Shown here one piece after another: positions 54,203 to 62,499 of a stretch of 64,000 bases of DNA. How positions within the stretch are numbered: position 1 is the first letter of the stretch; every line of letters begins with the position of its first letter. The position numbers were made by a program, and so were the translations under genes. This DNA comes from UBA7185 sp964606855. GTDB taxonomy: Bacteria > Bacillota > Peptococcia > Peptococcales > Peptococcaceae. A model generated the notes under the pieces. It was not told the origin of the DNA and ran no database searches. It saw only the letters and a list, made by a program, of their open reading frames with translations. The stretch spans positions 1-64,000 of the forward strand of contig CAZSHM010000003.1 of NCBI GenBank assembly GCA_964606855.1. The letters run 5' to 3'.

Positions 54203-55030
54203 TCACGCCTCGCTTTCCATGTCTTGCATCCACACATCCCGCTTCATCCGCAGTTCCTCGCCGATATGGATCTGAAACGTTCCGTCTTTATGTTCTACGT
54301 ATGTGGGGTGTCCAAAGAAATCACTCAGGGTTCCGGCAGAGAATACCTCCGCGATGTCCCCCTGCGCATAGACTTTCCCGTTTTGCAAAAGCAGCGCTTT
54401 CTGATAAAACGGCAGAATCTCCTCCGCATGGTGCGTGACAGAGACGACGGTCACATCCGTTGTCTCCGCGATCTCCTGCAGGGTATTCAAAAAGAACTCC
54501 CGCGCGATCAGATCCAGCCCGTTCAGTGGCTCATCCAGCAGCAGCAGTCTCGGCGGCACCATCAGGGCGCGCGCCAGCAGCACCCGCTGCCGCTGCCCCT
54601 GTGAAAGCATGTCATAGGGATAGTCCGCCCGCGCGGCGACGCCAAGCGCCTTTAAAAGGTCTCTCGCCTTTCTCACATCGGCATCCCGGATCTCCCTCTG
54701 CCGCCCCAGCCCGCCGAATTTTGCCGCCAGGACGATATCTAGGCCGCTCTCCCGGCGGAAACAGCGGTCCAGAAACGAGGCGCTGACAAAGCCGACACGT
54801 TTTCGCAGTTCCGCCGCGCTCTTCCCGTCCAGCGTTTCTCCGAACAGTTTCACAGAGCCCTTGTTGTGGGATTTATAGCCCGCAACCGTACTCAGCAGGG
54901 TCGTCTTGCCGCACCCGTTCGCGCCGAAGACGATCCAGTGCTCCCGCTCCCGAACCGTCCAGTTGATGTCCTGCAGCAGGTACTTGCTGCCCTGTTTGTG
55001 GGATAACCCGTTTGTCTCGATCACATGCAT
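54203..55030 (-). CDS. module B: orphan ABC ATPase (ModF/YlmA-like)
   Basis: A 275-residue ATPase. Walker A is GANGCGKTT, the signature MLSQGQRQ (Gln in place of the second Gly), Walker B LLLLDEPLNGLD and switch His in SVTHHAEEI. It has the shared segment SASFLDRCFRRESGLDIVL. The start 55030 is preferred because AAGGA is 9 nt before it; ATG at 55036 and a TTG at 55057 are alternatives. There is no transmembrane partner. It follows the hydrolase gene (186-nt gap) and precedes the zinc-ribbon gene. Confidence 0.85.
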   Translation of the reverse strand: MHVIETNGLSHKQGSKYLLQDINWTVREREHWIVFGANGCGKTTLLSTVAGYKSHNKGSVKLFGETLDGKSAAELRKRVGFVSASFLDRCFRRESGLDIVLAAKFGGLGRQREIRDADVRKARDLLKALGVAARADYPYDMLSQGQRQRVLLARALMVPPRLLLLDEPLNGLDLIAREFFLNTLQEIAETTDVTVVSVTHHAEEILPFYQKALLLQNGKVYAQGDIAEVFSAGTLSDFFGHPTYVEHKDGTFQIHIGEELRMKRDVWMQDMESEA

Positions 55031-55215
55031 GCGCATCTGTCCTTCTATTGGAATCAAAAAAAAGGAAGTTAAAAAATGATGGGGATCAAAAGACCAGCCT
55101 GCCGGCGCCCGCGGTTTCGCGCGCAGGATCGCCGGCAGGCCGGATGCTCCCGTTTTTCTCCGTCAAACAAGCTGCCCCACACAGAACCGCGTCCTCTTCC
55201 GTGTGGCGGGCGTCT

Positions 55216-57333
55216 CTACCGAATCAGTCGCTTCCCGAGCGGCAGAGCCCATTCATCCCCGCGCTCATATTTTGTCTCCTCGAAGTCCTCCAGGGCCTGG
55301 TAGATGACGCCGCCCTCGACGTTCCCCGGCATCGGCGTGTCGGTCAGATAGCAGATCGTGGGCACGATGTCCGTAATATGCACCGGCCGGTCGATCAGGG
55401 CGCCCTTCTTCAATCCCGCACCTCCCATGACGCAGAGGTTCTGCATGGACCAGCCCTCATGGTGCGCCGTGGAGAAGGTGTTCGCGTGCTCATTGTTGAA
55501 CGTCGGAACCAGCTGGAAGAAGATGTCCCCGCAGTGCACGCCGCCCATGCCCAGATACTCCATCTCATCCCGCGTGAAGCAGTGCGCAATCACGCGCTTG
55601 CCGTCCGCATTGCGATAGTTGTACAAGTCGCTGATAAGATCCAGCACCAGCTGGTGGTAGTCCTCCGGCTCGACAATCCCCTCCGGATCTCTGCCCTTGA
55701 GATTGACATAGACATGGGAGGAGCGCTTCGCAACCGCCCGCGTTTTGCTCCAGTCCACTTCCAGTTTTCCCTCTGCGTTGCGCTTGGTCACGGTATAGCC
55801 CAGCTTGGTCATCACTTCCGTGGAGATCCCGCCGATGGAGCCGATCCCGCCGTACTCGTCCCCCTCGCTGTGCGGCATGCAGCCGTGGTCGCTCACGACA
55901 AAGATGGTCGTGTCCCCATCCAGATACTGCAGCATTTCGCCGATGAATTTGTCGTTCTCCATATAGACGGCGTCGATCAGATCCCGGTAGTACTGGTAAT
56001 CCTCGTTTCTGCCCGGCACGGTGTTCTGCACGAACCAGTGCTGGAAGTTGTCGATGGAGTGGATATGCACATAGTACAGCTGCCAGTCCGGATACTTTTG
56101 GAACAGCCAATGGGTCGCCTTGGCGAACCATTCGCAGCCCTCCTTCGCATAGGTGTCAAAGACCAGCTTGTCGTTCTCCTTGGACTTCCCGCGCACATCG
56201 ACAGATGCGAACTGGATCAGCGGGCCGACCGCGTCGTACAATTCGCGGCCCATCTCCCGCGGGTAGAAGTAATCCAGATTATCCATGTCCGTCGCGTGGG
56301 AGAAATACACAACCGCGCTGCTGCCGTCCTCGGCGATGTCGCAGAGGTTGATCTTATACGCGACCTTGTGCTCCTCCTCGTCGAACATATAGAAATCGTA
56401 GATGAACTCGGACCAGTTCCCGATCCCTGTGACGCTGCCCAGCGGCTTCTCCGTCTTCTTGTTCCTGTAGATCGTCGCCGTATCGTAGTGCGCGCCGTCA
56501 GAGGCGCTGAGCACGATAAACCGCCGCGCGGTACCGGTTCCCAGAATCACCGCGGCTTCCTTCGCGCCCTCCGGCAGCGGGAAACTCCAGTTCGTCGGGT
56601 TCTTCAGCGCGGTCCGGATCTTATCCGCCTTGCTGGGTCTGTAGTGCTCCTGATGTTCCGCCGCTGCCTCCGCCGCCCGCTCATAGTCCTCCACGCCGCT
56701 CGGGTAGGACAAAACACCCTCCGGGGAGGACCAGGGCATCCGCACATCCATCCTGGATACTTTTGCCTTCTTCTGCATCTCCTCATACTGGTCGCCCATA
56801 ATGATGCAGTCCTTGTTGTCGCTCTTCACGGCATGCGGCGTAAACTCCATCGGAAAATCTCCCTCCTCCAGGAAGGCGACTTTCTGATAGTCGAGCGTGC
56901 AGCGCAAAAACGGCACGACACCGGAGCCGTCGACAAACACACCGTACGGGTCGTCCTGGATGCGCGGCGGCCAGGCCTCGCAATAGCTCAGCGCGATGCT
57001 GCGCTTCCCCGCTTTGGAGAACGCTTCCCAGATAAAATCCGATGTCACATTCAGGCTCGTCCAGTTGACCTCTTCCAAGCTCAGGCTCTGTCCCAGAGTC
57101 TGATTGTTGTAGCACGTGATGCCGTGCGTCCGAGGCAGATTTCCCGTGGCAATCGAGCACCAGTTCGGCGGCGTGACGCTCGGCAGCGCGCCGATCATGG
57201 CGAGACTCGAATTCGCGACGCCTTGGTCCAGCAGCTTTTTCAAGTTCGGCATTTTGCCAGCATCCATCAATCGTTTGCACTGCACCGGATCCGCGGAATC
57301 CAGGCCGATCACCATCGCTCTCTTCAATCCCAT
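55216..57333 (-). CDS. module B: alkaline-phosphatase-superfamily hydrolase (nucleotide pyrophosphatase/phosphodiesterase type)
   Basis: A 705-residue cytoplasmic protein. RAMVIGLDSADP gives Asp12 and LPSVTPPNWCSIATG gives the probable nucleophile Thr54. The pair SIDNFQHWF (D-x3-H), VSDHG and a later AHHEGW supply the other metal ligands, so the active site looks complete. It is homologous along its whole length to the module A copy, with a common insert region around 180-380 that carries no known motif. Its promoter and palindrome lie just upstream. The substrate is unknown; the adjacent anion permease suggests an anionic ester. Confidence 0.82.
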   Translation of the reverse strand: MGLKRAMVIGLDSADPVQCKRLMDAGKMPNLKKLLDQGVANSSLAMIGALPSVTPPNWCSIATGNLPRTHGITCYNNQTLGQSLSLEEVNWTSLNVTSDFIWEAFSKAGKRSIALSYCEAWPPRIQDDPYGVFVDGSGVVPFLRCTLDYQKVAFLEEGDFPMEFTPHAVKSDNKDCIIMGDQYEEMQKKAKVSRMDVRMPWSSPEGVLSYPSGVEDYERAAEAAAEHQEHYRPSKADKIRTALKNPTNWSFPLPEGAKEAAVILGTGTARRFIVLSASDGAHYDTATIYRNKKTEKPLGSVTGIGNWSEFIYDFYMFDEEEHKVAYKINLCDIAEDGSSAVVYFSHATDMDNLDYFYPREMGRELYDAVGPLIQFASVDVRGKSKENDKLVFDTYAKEGCEWFAKATHWLFQKYPDWQLYYVHIHSIDNFQHWFVQNTVPGRNEDYQYYRDLIDAVYMENDKFIGEMLQYLDGDTTIFVVSDHGCMPHSEGDEYGGIGSIGGISTEVMTKLGYTVTKRNAEGKLEVDWSKTRAVAKRSSHVYVNLKGRDPEGIVEPEDYHQLVLDLISDLYNYRNADGKRVIAHCFTRDEMEYLGMGGVHCGDIFFQLVPTFNNEHANTFSTAHHEGWSMQNLCVMGGAGLKKGALIDRPVHITDIVPTICYLTDTPMPGNVEGGVIYQALEDFEETKYERGDEWALPLGKRLIR

Positions 57334-57383
57334 CGTTTTCCCTCCTAAATCCGTTTCACTCTGCTTTGCACCAGGATCCTCTA

Positions 57384-57395
57384 AATTCGCGAATT
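57384..57395. promoter_or_regulatory. palindrome AATTCGCGAATT downstream of the module B hydrolase promoter
   Basis: A perfect 12-bp palindrome in the initially transcribed region, starting 15 nt after the -10 box. Its core recurs at 52504-52514 at a similar place downstream of the permease promoter. Confidence 0.6.
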
Positions 57396-57410
57396 TCCTT
57401 TTCCGCTTGT

Positions 57411-57440
57411 ATTCTATCGCCGCCCGCGCCTGTCCGGCAA
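57411..57440 (-). promoter_or_regulatory. promoter of the module B hydrolase operon
   Basis: On the minus strand TTGCCG (57440-57435), 18-nt spacer, TAGAAT (57416-57411). Confidence 0.6.
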
Positions 57441-57545
57441 GCGAATCTATGTGAGGTTGCCCCTTCTAAACTCATTTCCTGCAAGTTCAGAAACCTTATC
57501 GTTTCCGAGCCCGCCTCCCGCCCTCCGCCGTGCCCGCCGGAGGAT

Positions 57546-57595
57546 AAAAAAACACCCCCGACACACGGACGGGGAATCGCCCGTGTGTCGGGGGG
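57546..57595 (-). terminator. terminator of groES-groEL
   Basis: On the minus strand CCCCCGACACACGG pairs with CCGTGTGTCGGGGG (14 bp) and runs into GTTTTTTT. It begins 52 nt after the groEL stop. Confidence 0.92.
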
Positions 57596-57646
57596 TTGCT
57601 GTTTGAAACCAGACCTCGGCGCGCCGCGCGGGCGCCGCCGAAAGAA

Positions 57647-59263
57647 TTACATCATGCCGTTCATGCCGTTGTCCATCGGTGCGGGCTGCTCCTTGGTCAC
57701 GTCGGCGACCAGGCTCTCTGTCGTCAGGATCATGGCCGCAATGCTGGCCGCATTCTGCAGCGCGGAGCGCGTCACTTTGGCAGGATCCACGATGCCGGCC
57801 TGGATCATGTCCTCATAGACGTCGGTGCGGGCGTTATACCCCTGCCCCAGCGGCAGCGCCTTCACATGCTCCGCCACCACAGAGCCCTCTTTGCCGGCGT
57901 TGAGCGCGATCTGACGAACCGGCTCCTCCAGGGCGCGCTTGACAATGTTGACGCCGGTCTGGGCATCGTCCAGATCCAGCTGGAGCGCATCCAGGGCGGG
58001 CAGAATGTTGAGGAACGCGGTGCCGCCGCCCGGCACGATGCCCTCCTGCACAGCCGCCTTCGTGGCAGCCAGCGCATCCTCGATGCGGTGTTTCTTCTCG
58101 GTCAGCTCGGTCTCGGTCGCCGCGCCCACATGGATGACGGCAACGCCGCCGGCCAGTTTGGCCACCCGCTCCATGTACTTGTCGCGGTCAAAGTCCGAGG
58201 TCGTATCCTCGGCCAGCACGCGGATCTGCGCCACACGCGCCTCGATATCGGCCTTGTTGCCCGCGCCCTCCACGATGGTGGTGTTCTCCTTGCCCACGGT
58301 GACCTTGGAAGCACTGCCCAGCATATCGATGGTGGTGTCCTCCAGCTTGTAGCCGAGCTCCTCGGTGATGACTTCGCCGCCGGTCAGGATGGCGATATCC
58401 TGCAGCATCTCTTTTCTGCGGTCGCCAAAGCCCGGCGCCTTGACCGCCACGCAGGTGAAGGTGCCTCTCAGTTTGTTCAGCAGCATCGTGGTCAGCGCTT
58501 CGCCTTCCACATCCTCCGCGATCAGGAGCAGCGGACGGCTGGCCTGCACAACCTGCTCCAGCACCGGCAGAATCTCCTGGATGTTGCTGATCTTCTTGTC
58601 GGTCAGGAGAATCAGCGGGTTGTCCAGCACGGAGACCATTTTCTCGGTGTCGGTCACCATATAGGGCGAAATGTACCCGCGGTCGAACTGCATCCCTTTG
58701 ACGACATCCAGCGTGGTGCCGAACGTCTGGGAATCCTCGACCGTGATGACACCCTCCTTGCCGACCACCTCCATGGCCTCGGCAATCAGCTCGCCGATCT
58801 TGTAATCATCACAGGAAACCGCCGCCACCTGGGCGATCTCCTCTTTCGTCTCGATCTTCTGGGACAGTTTGCCGATCGCCTCCACCGAGGCGTCCACCGC
58901 CTCCTGAATCCCCTGGCGGATAACCATCGGGTTCGCGCCCGCGGCCACGTTCTTCAGGCCTTCCCGCACCATCGCCTGGGCCAGGACCGTCGCCGTCGTG
59001 GTGCCGTCGCCCGCCACATCGTTGGTCTTGGTGGCGACTTCCTTCAGCAGCTGTGCGCCCATATCTTCAAAGGGATCCTCCAGATCAATCTCCCGCGCGA
59101 TGGATACACCGTCGTTGGTGATCACCGGAGAGCCGTATTTCTTGCCCACCACGACGTTTCTGCCCTTCGGCCCCAGCGTCACCTTGACCGCCTCCGCCAC
59201 CGCGTTGACACCGATCTCCAGAGATTTTCTGGCTTCTTCCCCAAAACGAATTTCTTTCGCCAT
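57647..59263 (-). CDS. groL: 60-kDa chaperonin GroEL
   Basis: A 538-residue chaperonin. MAKEIRFGEEARKSLEIGV starts the protein; DVAGDGTTTATVLAQAM is the ATP site, AAVSCDDYKIGELIA follows and the C-terminus ends NGMNGMM, the usual flexible tail in short form. The start with AGGAGG 8-9 nt upstream is chosen; the longer frame to 59326 is rejected. It is downstream of groES and shares its CIRCE control. Confidence 0.98.
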   Translation of the reverse strand: MAKEIRFGEEARKSLEIGVNAVAEAVKVTLGPKGRNVVVGKKYGSPVITNDGVSIAREIDLEDPFEDMGAQLLKEVATKTNDVAGDGTTTATVLAQAMVREGLKNVAAGANPMVIRQGIQEAVDASVEAIGKLSQKIETKEEIAQVAAVSCDDYKIGELIAEAMEVVGKEGVITVEDSQTFGTTLDVVKGMQFDRGYISPYMVTDTEKMVSVLDNPLILLTDKKISNIQEILPVLEQVVQASRPLLLIAEDVEGEALTTMLLNKLRGTFTCVAVKAPGFGDRRKEMLQDIAILTGGEVITEELGYKLEDTTIDMLGSASKVTVGKENTTIVEGAGNKADIEARVAQIRVLAEDTTSDFDRDKYMERVAKLAGGVAVIHVGAATETELTEKKHRIEDALAATKAAVQEGIVPGGGTAFLNILPALDALQLDLDDAQTGVNIVKRALEEPVRQIALNAGKEGSVVAEHVKALPLGQGYNARTDVYEDMIQAGIVDPAKVTRSALQNAASIAAMILTTESLVADVTKEQPAPMDNGMNGMM

Positions 59264-59440
59264 TGTAATCATCCTCCTGTTTGATTCGATTGAACGCCGC
59301 GCCGTGCGCCCCGCGTCTCCGGGCAACGCACCCGCCGCTTCACGTCCGTTTTCCCGTTTCGGCGGATGCCTTGGGAGAAGGCATCCGCTCTGTATGCTCC
59401 GAAAGCCCCCGCGCCGCAGAGCGCGGCGCGGGCTGCCCGT

Positions 59441-59731
59441 TTACTCCAGCACGACCAAAATATCATCCTCATGCAACAGGATCAGTTCCTCGTCGTCAAA
59501 CTTGACCTCGATGCCCGCGTGCTTGCTGTAGACGACTTTATCGCCCACCTTCACTTCCAGCGGAATGCGCCCGCCGGCCGCCTGGGATACGTAACCGTTT
59601 CCGACCGCGATCACTTCGCCCTGATGCGGTTTCTCCTGAGCGGAGCCGGGCAGCACGATGCCGCTCTTGGTCTTCTCCTCCACTGCCACAGGTTTCACGG
59701 CGATTCTGTCGCCAATAGGTCTGATACTCAT
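59441..59731 (-). CDS. groS: 10-kDa co-chaperonin GroES
   Basis: A 96-residue protein: IRPIGDRIAVKPV, a mobile loop with EKTKSGIVLPGSAQEKP and the closing VGDKVVYSKHAGIEVKFD / ILLHEDDILVVLE. The ATG has AAGGAGG 10 nt upstream. It is the first gene of the groESL operon, 177 nt before groEL. Confidence 0.98.
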   Translation of the reverse strand: MSIRPIGDRIAVKPVAVEEKTKSGIVLPGSAQEKPHQGEVIAVGNGYVSQAAGGRIPLEVKVGDKVVYSKHAGIEVKFDDEELILLHEDDILVVLE

Positions 59732-59800
59732 GATGAAAATGCCTCCTTAAAATAGTATACCTTTTTTTGCCGGCCGCGCTTCCGTGCGGCCGCTTTTTTG

Positions 59801-59827
59801 TTAGCACTCATTAAAGTCGAGTGCTAA
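59801..59827. promoter_or_regulatory. CIRCE operator (HrcA site)
   Basis: TTAGCACTC, nine bases, GAGTGCTAA: a perfect CIRCE element just downstream of the groES promoter. It predicts HrcA repression, relieved by heat shock. Confidence 0.97.
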
Positions 59828-59834
59828 CATTTAT

Positions 59835-59862
59835 ATAATACCACCTTGTGAAAAAAATGCAA
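59835..59862 (-). promoter_or_regulatory. promoter of groES-groEL
   Basis: On the minus strand TTGCAT (59862-59857), 16-nt spacer, TATTAT (59840-59835), with CIRCE directly downstream. A GC hairpin (about 59770-59793) follows in the leader. Confidence 0.75.
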
Positions 59863-59881
59863 GAGGTTTTTTCGAAAAAAA

Positions 59882-59909
59882 TTGCCAAAATGAAAAAATA
59901 ATTTATAAT
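59882..59909 (+). promoter_or_regulatory. promoter of the 5-formyl-THF cyclo-ligase gene
   Basis: TTGCCA (59882-59887), 16-nt spacer, TATAAT (59904-59909), about 120 nt before the gene. Confidence 0.65.
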
Positions 59910-60029
59910 AGAGGGAGATTCTATCCCGGTCGGTTCCCTTTCGCTTGTTCCGCTCGCGCCCCGCATGCCGCCGGCGGCGCATTTCCGCGCGGGAGGAAAA
60001 GACGCCGCCGGGAGGAAGGAGGCTTCTCT

Positions 60030-60674
60030 ATGCAGGAACCCAGCGAAACAGCCTGCCCGATGGCGGCGCATGAGCCGCCGGCGGACAGTTCGCCGGCTGT
60101 CCGCGCGGAGAAGGCGTCCCTGCGGCGGCGCTACAGAGCGCTGCGGCAGAGCCTGACCGCCGGGGAAGTGCGCGCCAAGAGCGCCGCCATTGCCGAGCGG
60201 CTGCTCACCCTGCCGCTCTGGAGGGAAAGCCGGACGGTGCTGCTCTATCTCTCCTTCCGGAATGAGGTGGAGACCGACGCGCTCTACCGCTTTGGCTGGC
60301 AGGCGGGCAAGCGGATGCTGTTGCCCATCTGCCAGGCTACAGAGAGAGATATGGAGGCCAGCGTTCTGGATTCCCTGGAGCAGCTCGTGCCCAACCGCTA
60401 CGGCATCCGCGAGCTGCCCCCCGCGCTGCAGCAGATCGTCGCCCCGGAGGAGATCGACCTCTGCCTCATCCCGGGGCTGGCCTTCGACCGCGCGGGCACC
60501 CGCCTCGGCTCCGGCGCGGGCTACTATGACCGCTACCTGCTGCGGCTGCGCCCCGGCGTGCCGCGCGTCGCCCTGGCCTACGCCTGCCAGCTGCGCGGCA
60601 CCGCGCTCCCCCGCGACCGCCACGACCTGCCAATGGATGTGCTCATCACGGAGCAGGCGGTCTACACGTTCTGA
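60030..60674 (+). CDS. 5-formyltetrahydrofolate cyclo-ligase
   Basis: A 214-residue enzyme that turns 5-formyl-THF into 5,10-methenyl-THF with ATP. The first 25 residues are a poorly conserved extension, then KASLRRRYRALRQSL, LLYLSFRNEVETDAL, the folate loop in IDLCLIPGLAFDRAGTRLG and GSGAGYYDRYLLRL (the ATP/Mg site). The ATG has AAGGAGG 7-8 nt upstream. It is probably monocistronic, ending in an imperfect GC hairpin (about 60697-60754) before the tRNAs. Confidence 0.93.
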   Translation: MQEPSETACPMAAHEPPADSSPAVRAEKASLRRRYRALRQSLTAGEVRAKSAAIAERLLTLPLWRESRTVLLYLSFRNEVETDALYRFGWQAGKRMLLPICQATERDMEASVLDSLEQLVPNRYGIRELPPALQQIVAPEEIDLCLIPGLAFDRAGTRLGSGAGYYDRYLLRLRPGVPRVALAYACQLRGTALPRDRHDLPMDVLITEQAVYTF

Positions 60675-60766
60675 ACTTGTCCGCCCGCACGATCCATCCC
60701 GCGCACAGGGCGCGGACTCCGCCCGTGGGACCCGCCGTGCGGGGCGCCTGTGTTTGCAAAAAACTG

Positions 60767-60795
60767 TTGACATTCCCCTGCGGATACGATAAAAT
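60767..60795 (+). promoter_or_regulatory. promoter of the tRNA cluster
   Basis: TTGACA (60767-60772), 17-nt spacer, TAAAAT (60790-60795), 31 nt before tRNA-Glu. Confidence 0.85.
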
Positions 60796-60826
60796 AAGCG
60801 CGTCACGGGAAGCGGTGACACAGTGC

Positions 60827-60900
60827 GGCATGTTGGAGAAGTGGCTTAACTCACCAGCCTTTCACGCTGGCATTCACGGGTTCGAATCCCGTACATGTCA
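60827..60900 (+). tRNA. tRNA-Glu (anticodon TTC)
   Basis: Acceptor GGCATGT pairs with ACATGTC (one G-T). The anticodon arm CCAGC-CTTTCAC-GCTGG gives TTC, and the T arm is ACGGGTTCGAATCCCGT. Discriminator A; CCA is not encoded. Confidence 0.93.
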
Positions 60901-60905
60901 TATTC

Positions 60906-60978
60906 GGGTGTTTAGCTCAGCTGGGAGAGCGTCTGCCTTACAAGCAGGATGTCGGCGGTTCGAGTCCGTCAACGCCCA
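60906..60978 (+). tRNA. tRNA-Val (anticodon TAC)
   Basis: Acceptor GGGTGTT pairs with AACGCCC. The anticodon loop CTTACAA gives TAC, and the T arm is GGCGGTTCGAGTCCGTC. Only 5 nt follow tRNA-Glu, so they are co-transcribed. CCA is not encoded. Confidence 0.94.
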
Positions 60979-61016
60979 TGGATTCTATCTTCCGGTTCGG
61001 TTTTACCGTTCCGCTC

Positions 61017-61089
61017 GCCGGTGTAGCGCAATTGGCAGAGCAGCTGATTTGTAATCAGCAGGTTGCGGGTTCGAGTCCCATCACCGGCT
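61017..61089 (+). tRNA. tRNA-Thr (anticodon TGT)
   Basis: Acceptor GCCGGTG pairs with CACCGGC. The anticodon loop TTTGTAA gives TGT, and the T arm is GCGGGTTCGAGTCCCAT. A run of T follows directly. CCA is not encoded. Confidence 0.95.
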
Positions 61090-61181
61090 TTTTTTCATGC
61101 CAAAAAGCATTCTCTTGCTGCGCTTGTTGTTGGGCATGGCGTTACTCTATCACGCTTAGACTGCCTAGGAGGGCAAGCACA

Positions 61182-61730
61182 ATAGATCCAAAAGAGTATG
61201 GAGAAACAAAGGAACCCTGTGAAGACGAGGAGCCCTATGAGGAAGAAGCAGAAGAAACCTTTGATGCGGATGAGGACGAAACGGATACAGAGTATGTGGA
61301 TTATACGGCAATGTCTACCCGGATCCGGCAGCGCAACGACGAACTCCTGGAAATTTTTGTGGACGATCTGGAGGCGAGCGGATTTTCGGATAAGACGATC
61401 GACAGGCATCTCACCAATGCCGATTTCTATCTCAACACCTTCCTCCTCAGGGAAAATCTCTGCACCATGGAGGACGGCCTGTACATGCTAGGCTCCTTCT
61501 TGGGAAACTTTTTCATCCGCAAATGTCTCTGGTCTACCCCCGCAACGATCAAGACAACTGCCGCCAGTATCAAGAAGTTTTACAAGTCCATGCTGGATCA
61601 CGGTTTTATCGAGAAGGAAGATTACGCCGCTCTGTGTGAGGAGATCCGGGAGTCCATGGGAGAGTGGCAGGCGCTCTGCGAGACCTTCAATGATGCGTCC
61701 CAGGAAAACCCGTTCGGCTTTCCCTATTGA
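61182..61730 (+). CDS. small acidic protein of unknown family after the tRNA cluster
   Basis: I do not recognise the family. About 182 residues: a strongly acidic first 40 (EPCEDEEPYEEEAEE), then a helical domain with NDELLEIFVDDLEASGFSDKT and STPATIKTTAASIKKFYKSML, which faintly recalls the SAM-like core-binding domain of tyrosine recombinases, but no catalytic domain follows. The best ribosome site AGGAGGG lies 8 nt before an ATA codon at 61182. The first in-frame ATG is at 61311, inside the domain, without a good site. The start is therefore uncertain, and an ATA start is possible. Confidence 0.6.
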   Translation: MDPKEYGETKEPCEDEEPYEEEAEETFDADEDETDTEYVDYTAMSTRIRQRNDELLEIFVDDLEASGFSDKTIDRHLTNADFYLNTFLLRENLCTMEDGLYMLGSFLGNFFIRKCLWSTPATIKTTAASIKKFYKSMLDHGFIEKEDYAALCEEIRESMGEWQALCETFNDASQENPFGFPY

Positions 61731-61867
61731 TTGGACCGGCCGCCCGTATCTTGGCCGGATTGCTGGAGGATGGGAGGCCGGTTTTGCCTGCGAAGCCATC
61801 CGGCAGCAGCGCGCCGGCGGATCAGCCCAGCGTGATCGTGCGCCCTGCGCTTTTCTCCCCGTGGATT

Positions 61868-61914
61868 GCCGCACAGAAGGCCGGAAGATTCGCTCTTCCG
61901 GCCTTCTGTGCGGC
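61868..61914. terminator. perfect 21-bp stem-loop between convergent genes
   Basis: GCCGCACAGAAGGCCGGAAG-A, loop TTCGC and the exact complement form a 21-bp stem between the small acidic gene and frr. There is no T tract; it is probably a bidirectional transcript end. Confidence 0.55.
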
Positions 61915-61937
61915 CCTGCCCGGATTTCCCGCGCGCC

Positions 61938-62495
61938 TCAGACTTCCATGATCTCGTCCTCTTTGTTGGAGATCAGTTTGTCGACTTCGCCGATATACTT
62001 GTCTGTCAGTTTTTGGATGTCCTCCTGAGCGTTCTTGCTCTCATCCTCCGTGATCTCCTTGCTCTTCTCCAGTGCCTTCACGCTGTCGTTCCCGTCGCGG
62101 CGGATGTTGCGGATGCTGACCTTGGCCTCCTCGCCCTTTTTCTTGACGCGTTTGACCAGGTCTTTGCGGTTCTCCTGCGTCAGCTGCGGCAGCACCAGAC
62201 GGATTGCCGAGCCGTCGTTGGATGGCGTGATGCCCAGGTCGGATTTAAGGATGGCCTTTTCCACCGCGGAGAGAGACGACTTGTCCCACGGCTGGATCAG
62301 CAGCATCCGTGAATCCGGAACGGAGATGTTCGCCAGCTGGTTGATGGGGGTCTGCACCCCGTAGTAGTTCACCTGAATGCGGTCCAAAAGCGCCGGCGTC
62401 GCTTTGCCGGTGCGGATGCTCTGAAAATCGGCCCGCAGCACGCTGATGGTCTTCCCCATTCTTTCCTCTACGTCTTGCTTGATCGTATCAATCAT
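61938..62495 (-). CDS. frr: ribosome recycling factor
   Basis: A 185-residue RRF: MIDTIKQDVEERMGKTISVL, FQSIRTGKATPALLDRI, the hinge GVQTPINQLANISVPD and LVKRVKKKGEEAKVSIRNIRRD. GGGGAGG lies 7-8 nt before the ATG. It splits post-termination ribosomes with EF-G. It is 4 nt after pyrH. Confidence 0.97.
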   Translation of the reverse strand: MIDTIKQDVEERMGKTISVLRADFQSIRTGKATPALLDRIQVNYYGVQTPINQLANISVPDSRMLLIQPWDKSSLSAVEKAILKSDLGITPSNDGSAIRLVLPQLTQENRKDLVKRVKKKGEEAKVSIRNIRRDGNDSVKALEKSKEITEDESKNAQEDIQKLTDKYIGEVDKLISNKEDEIMEV

Positions 62496-62499
62496 TTTG

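Noticed and set aside
55012..57348. 778-codon plus-strand frame opposite the module B hydrolase
   Set aside because: The minus-strand frame has metal-binding motifs and a homologue in the window; this one has none.
61090..61181. Integrated element with att site at tRNA-Thr
   Set aside because: No second copy of the tRNA 3' end is seen and the small gene has no recombinase catalytic domain.
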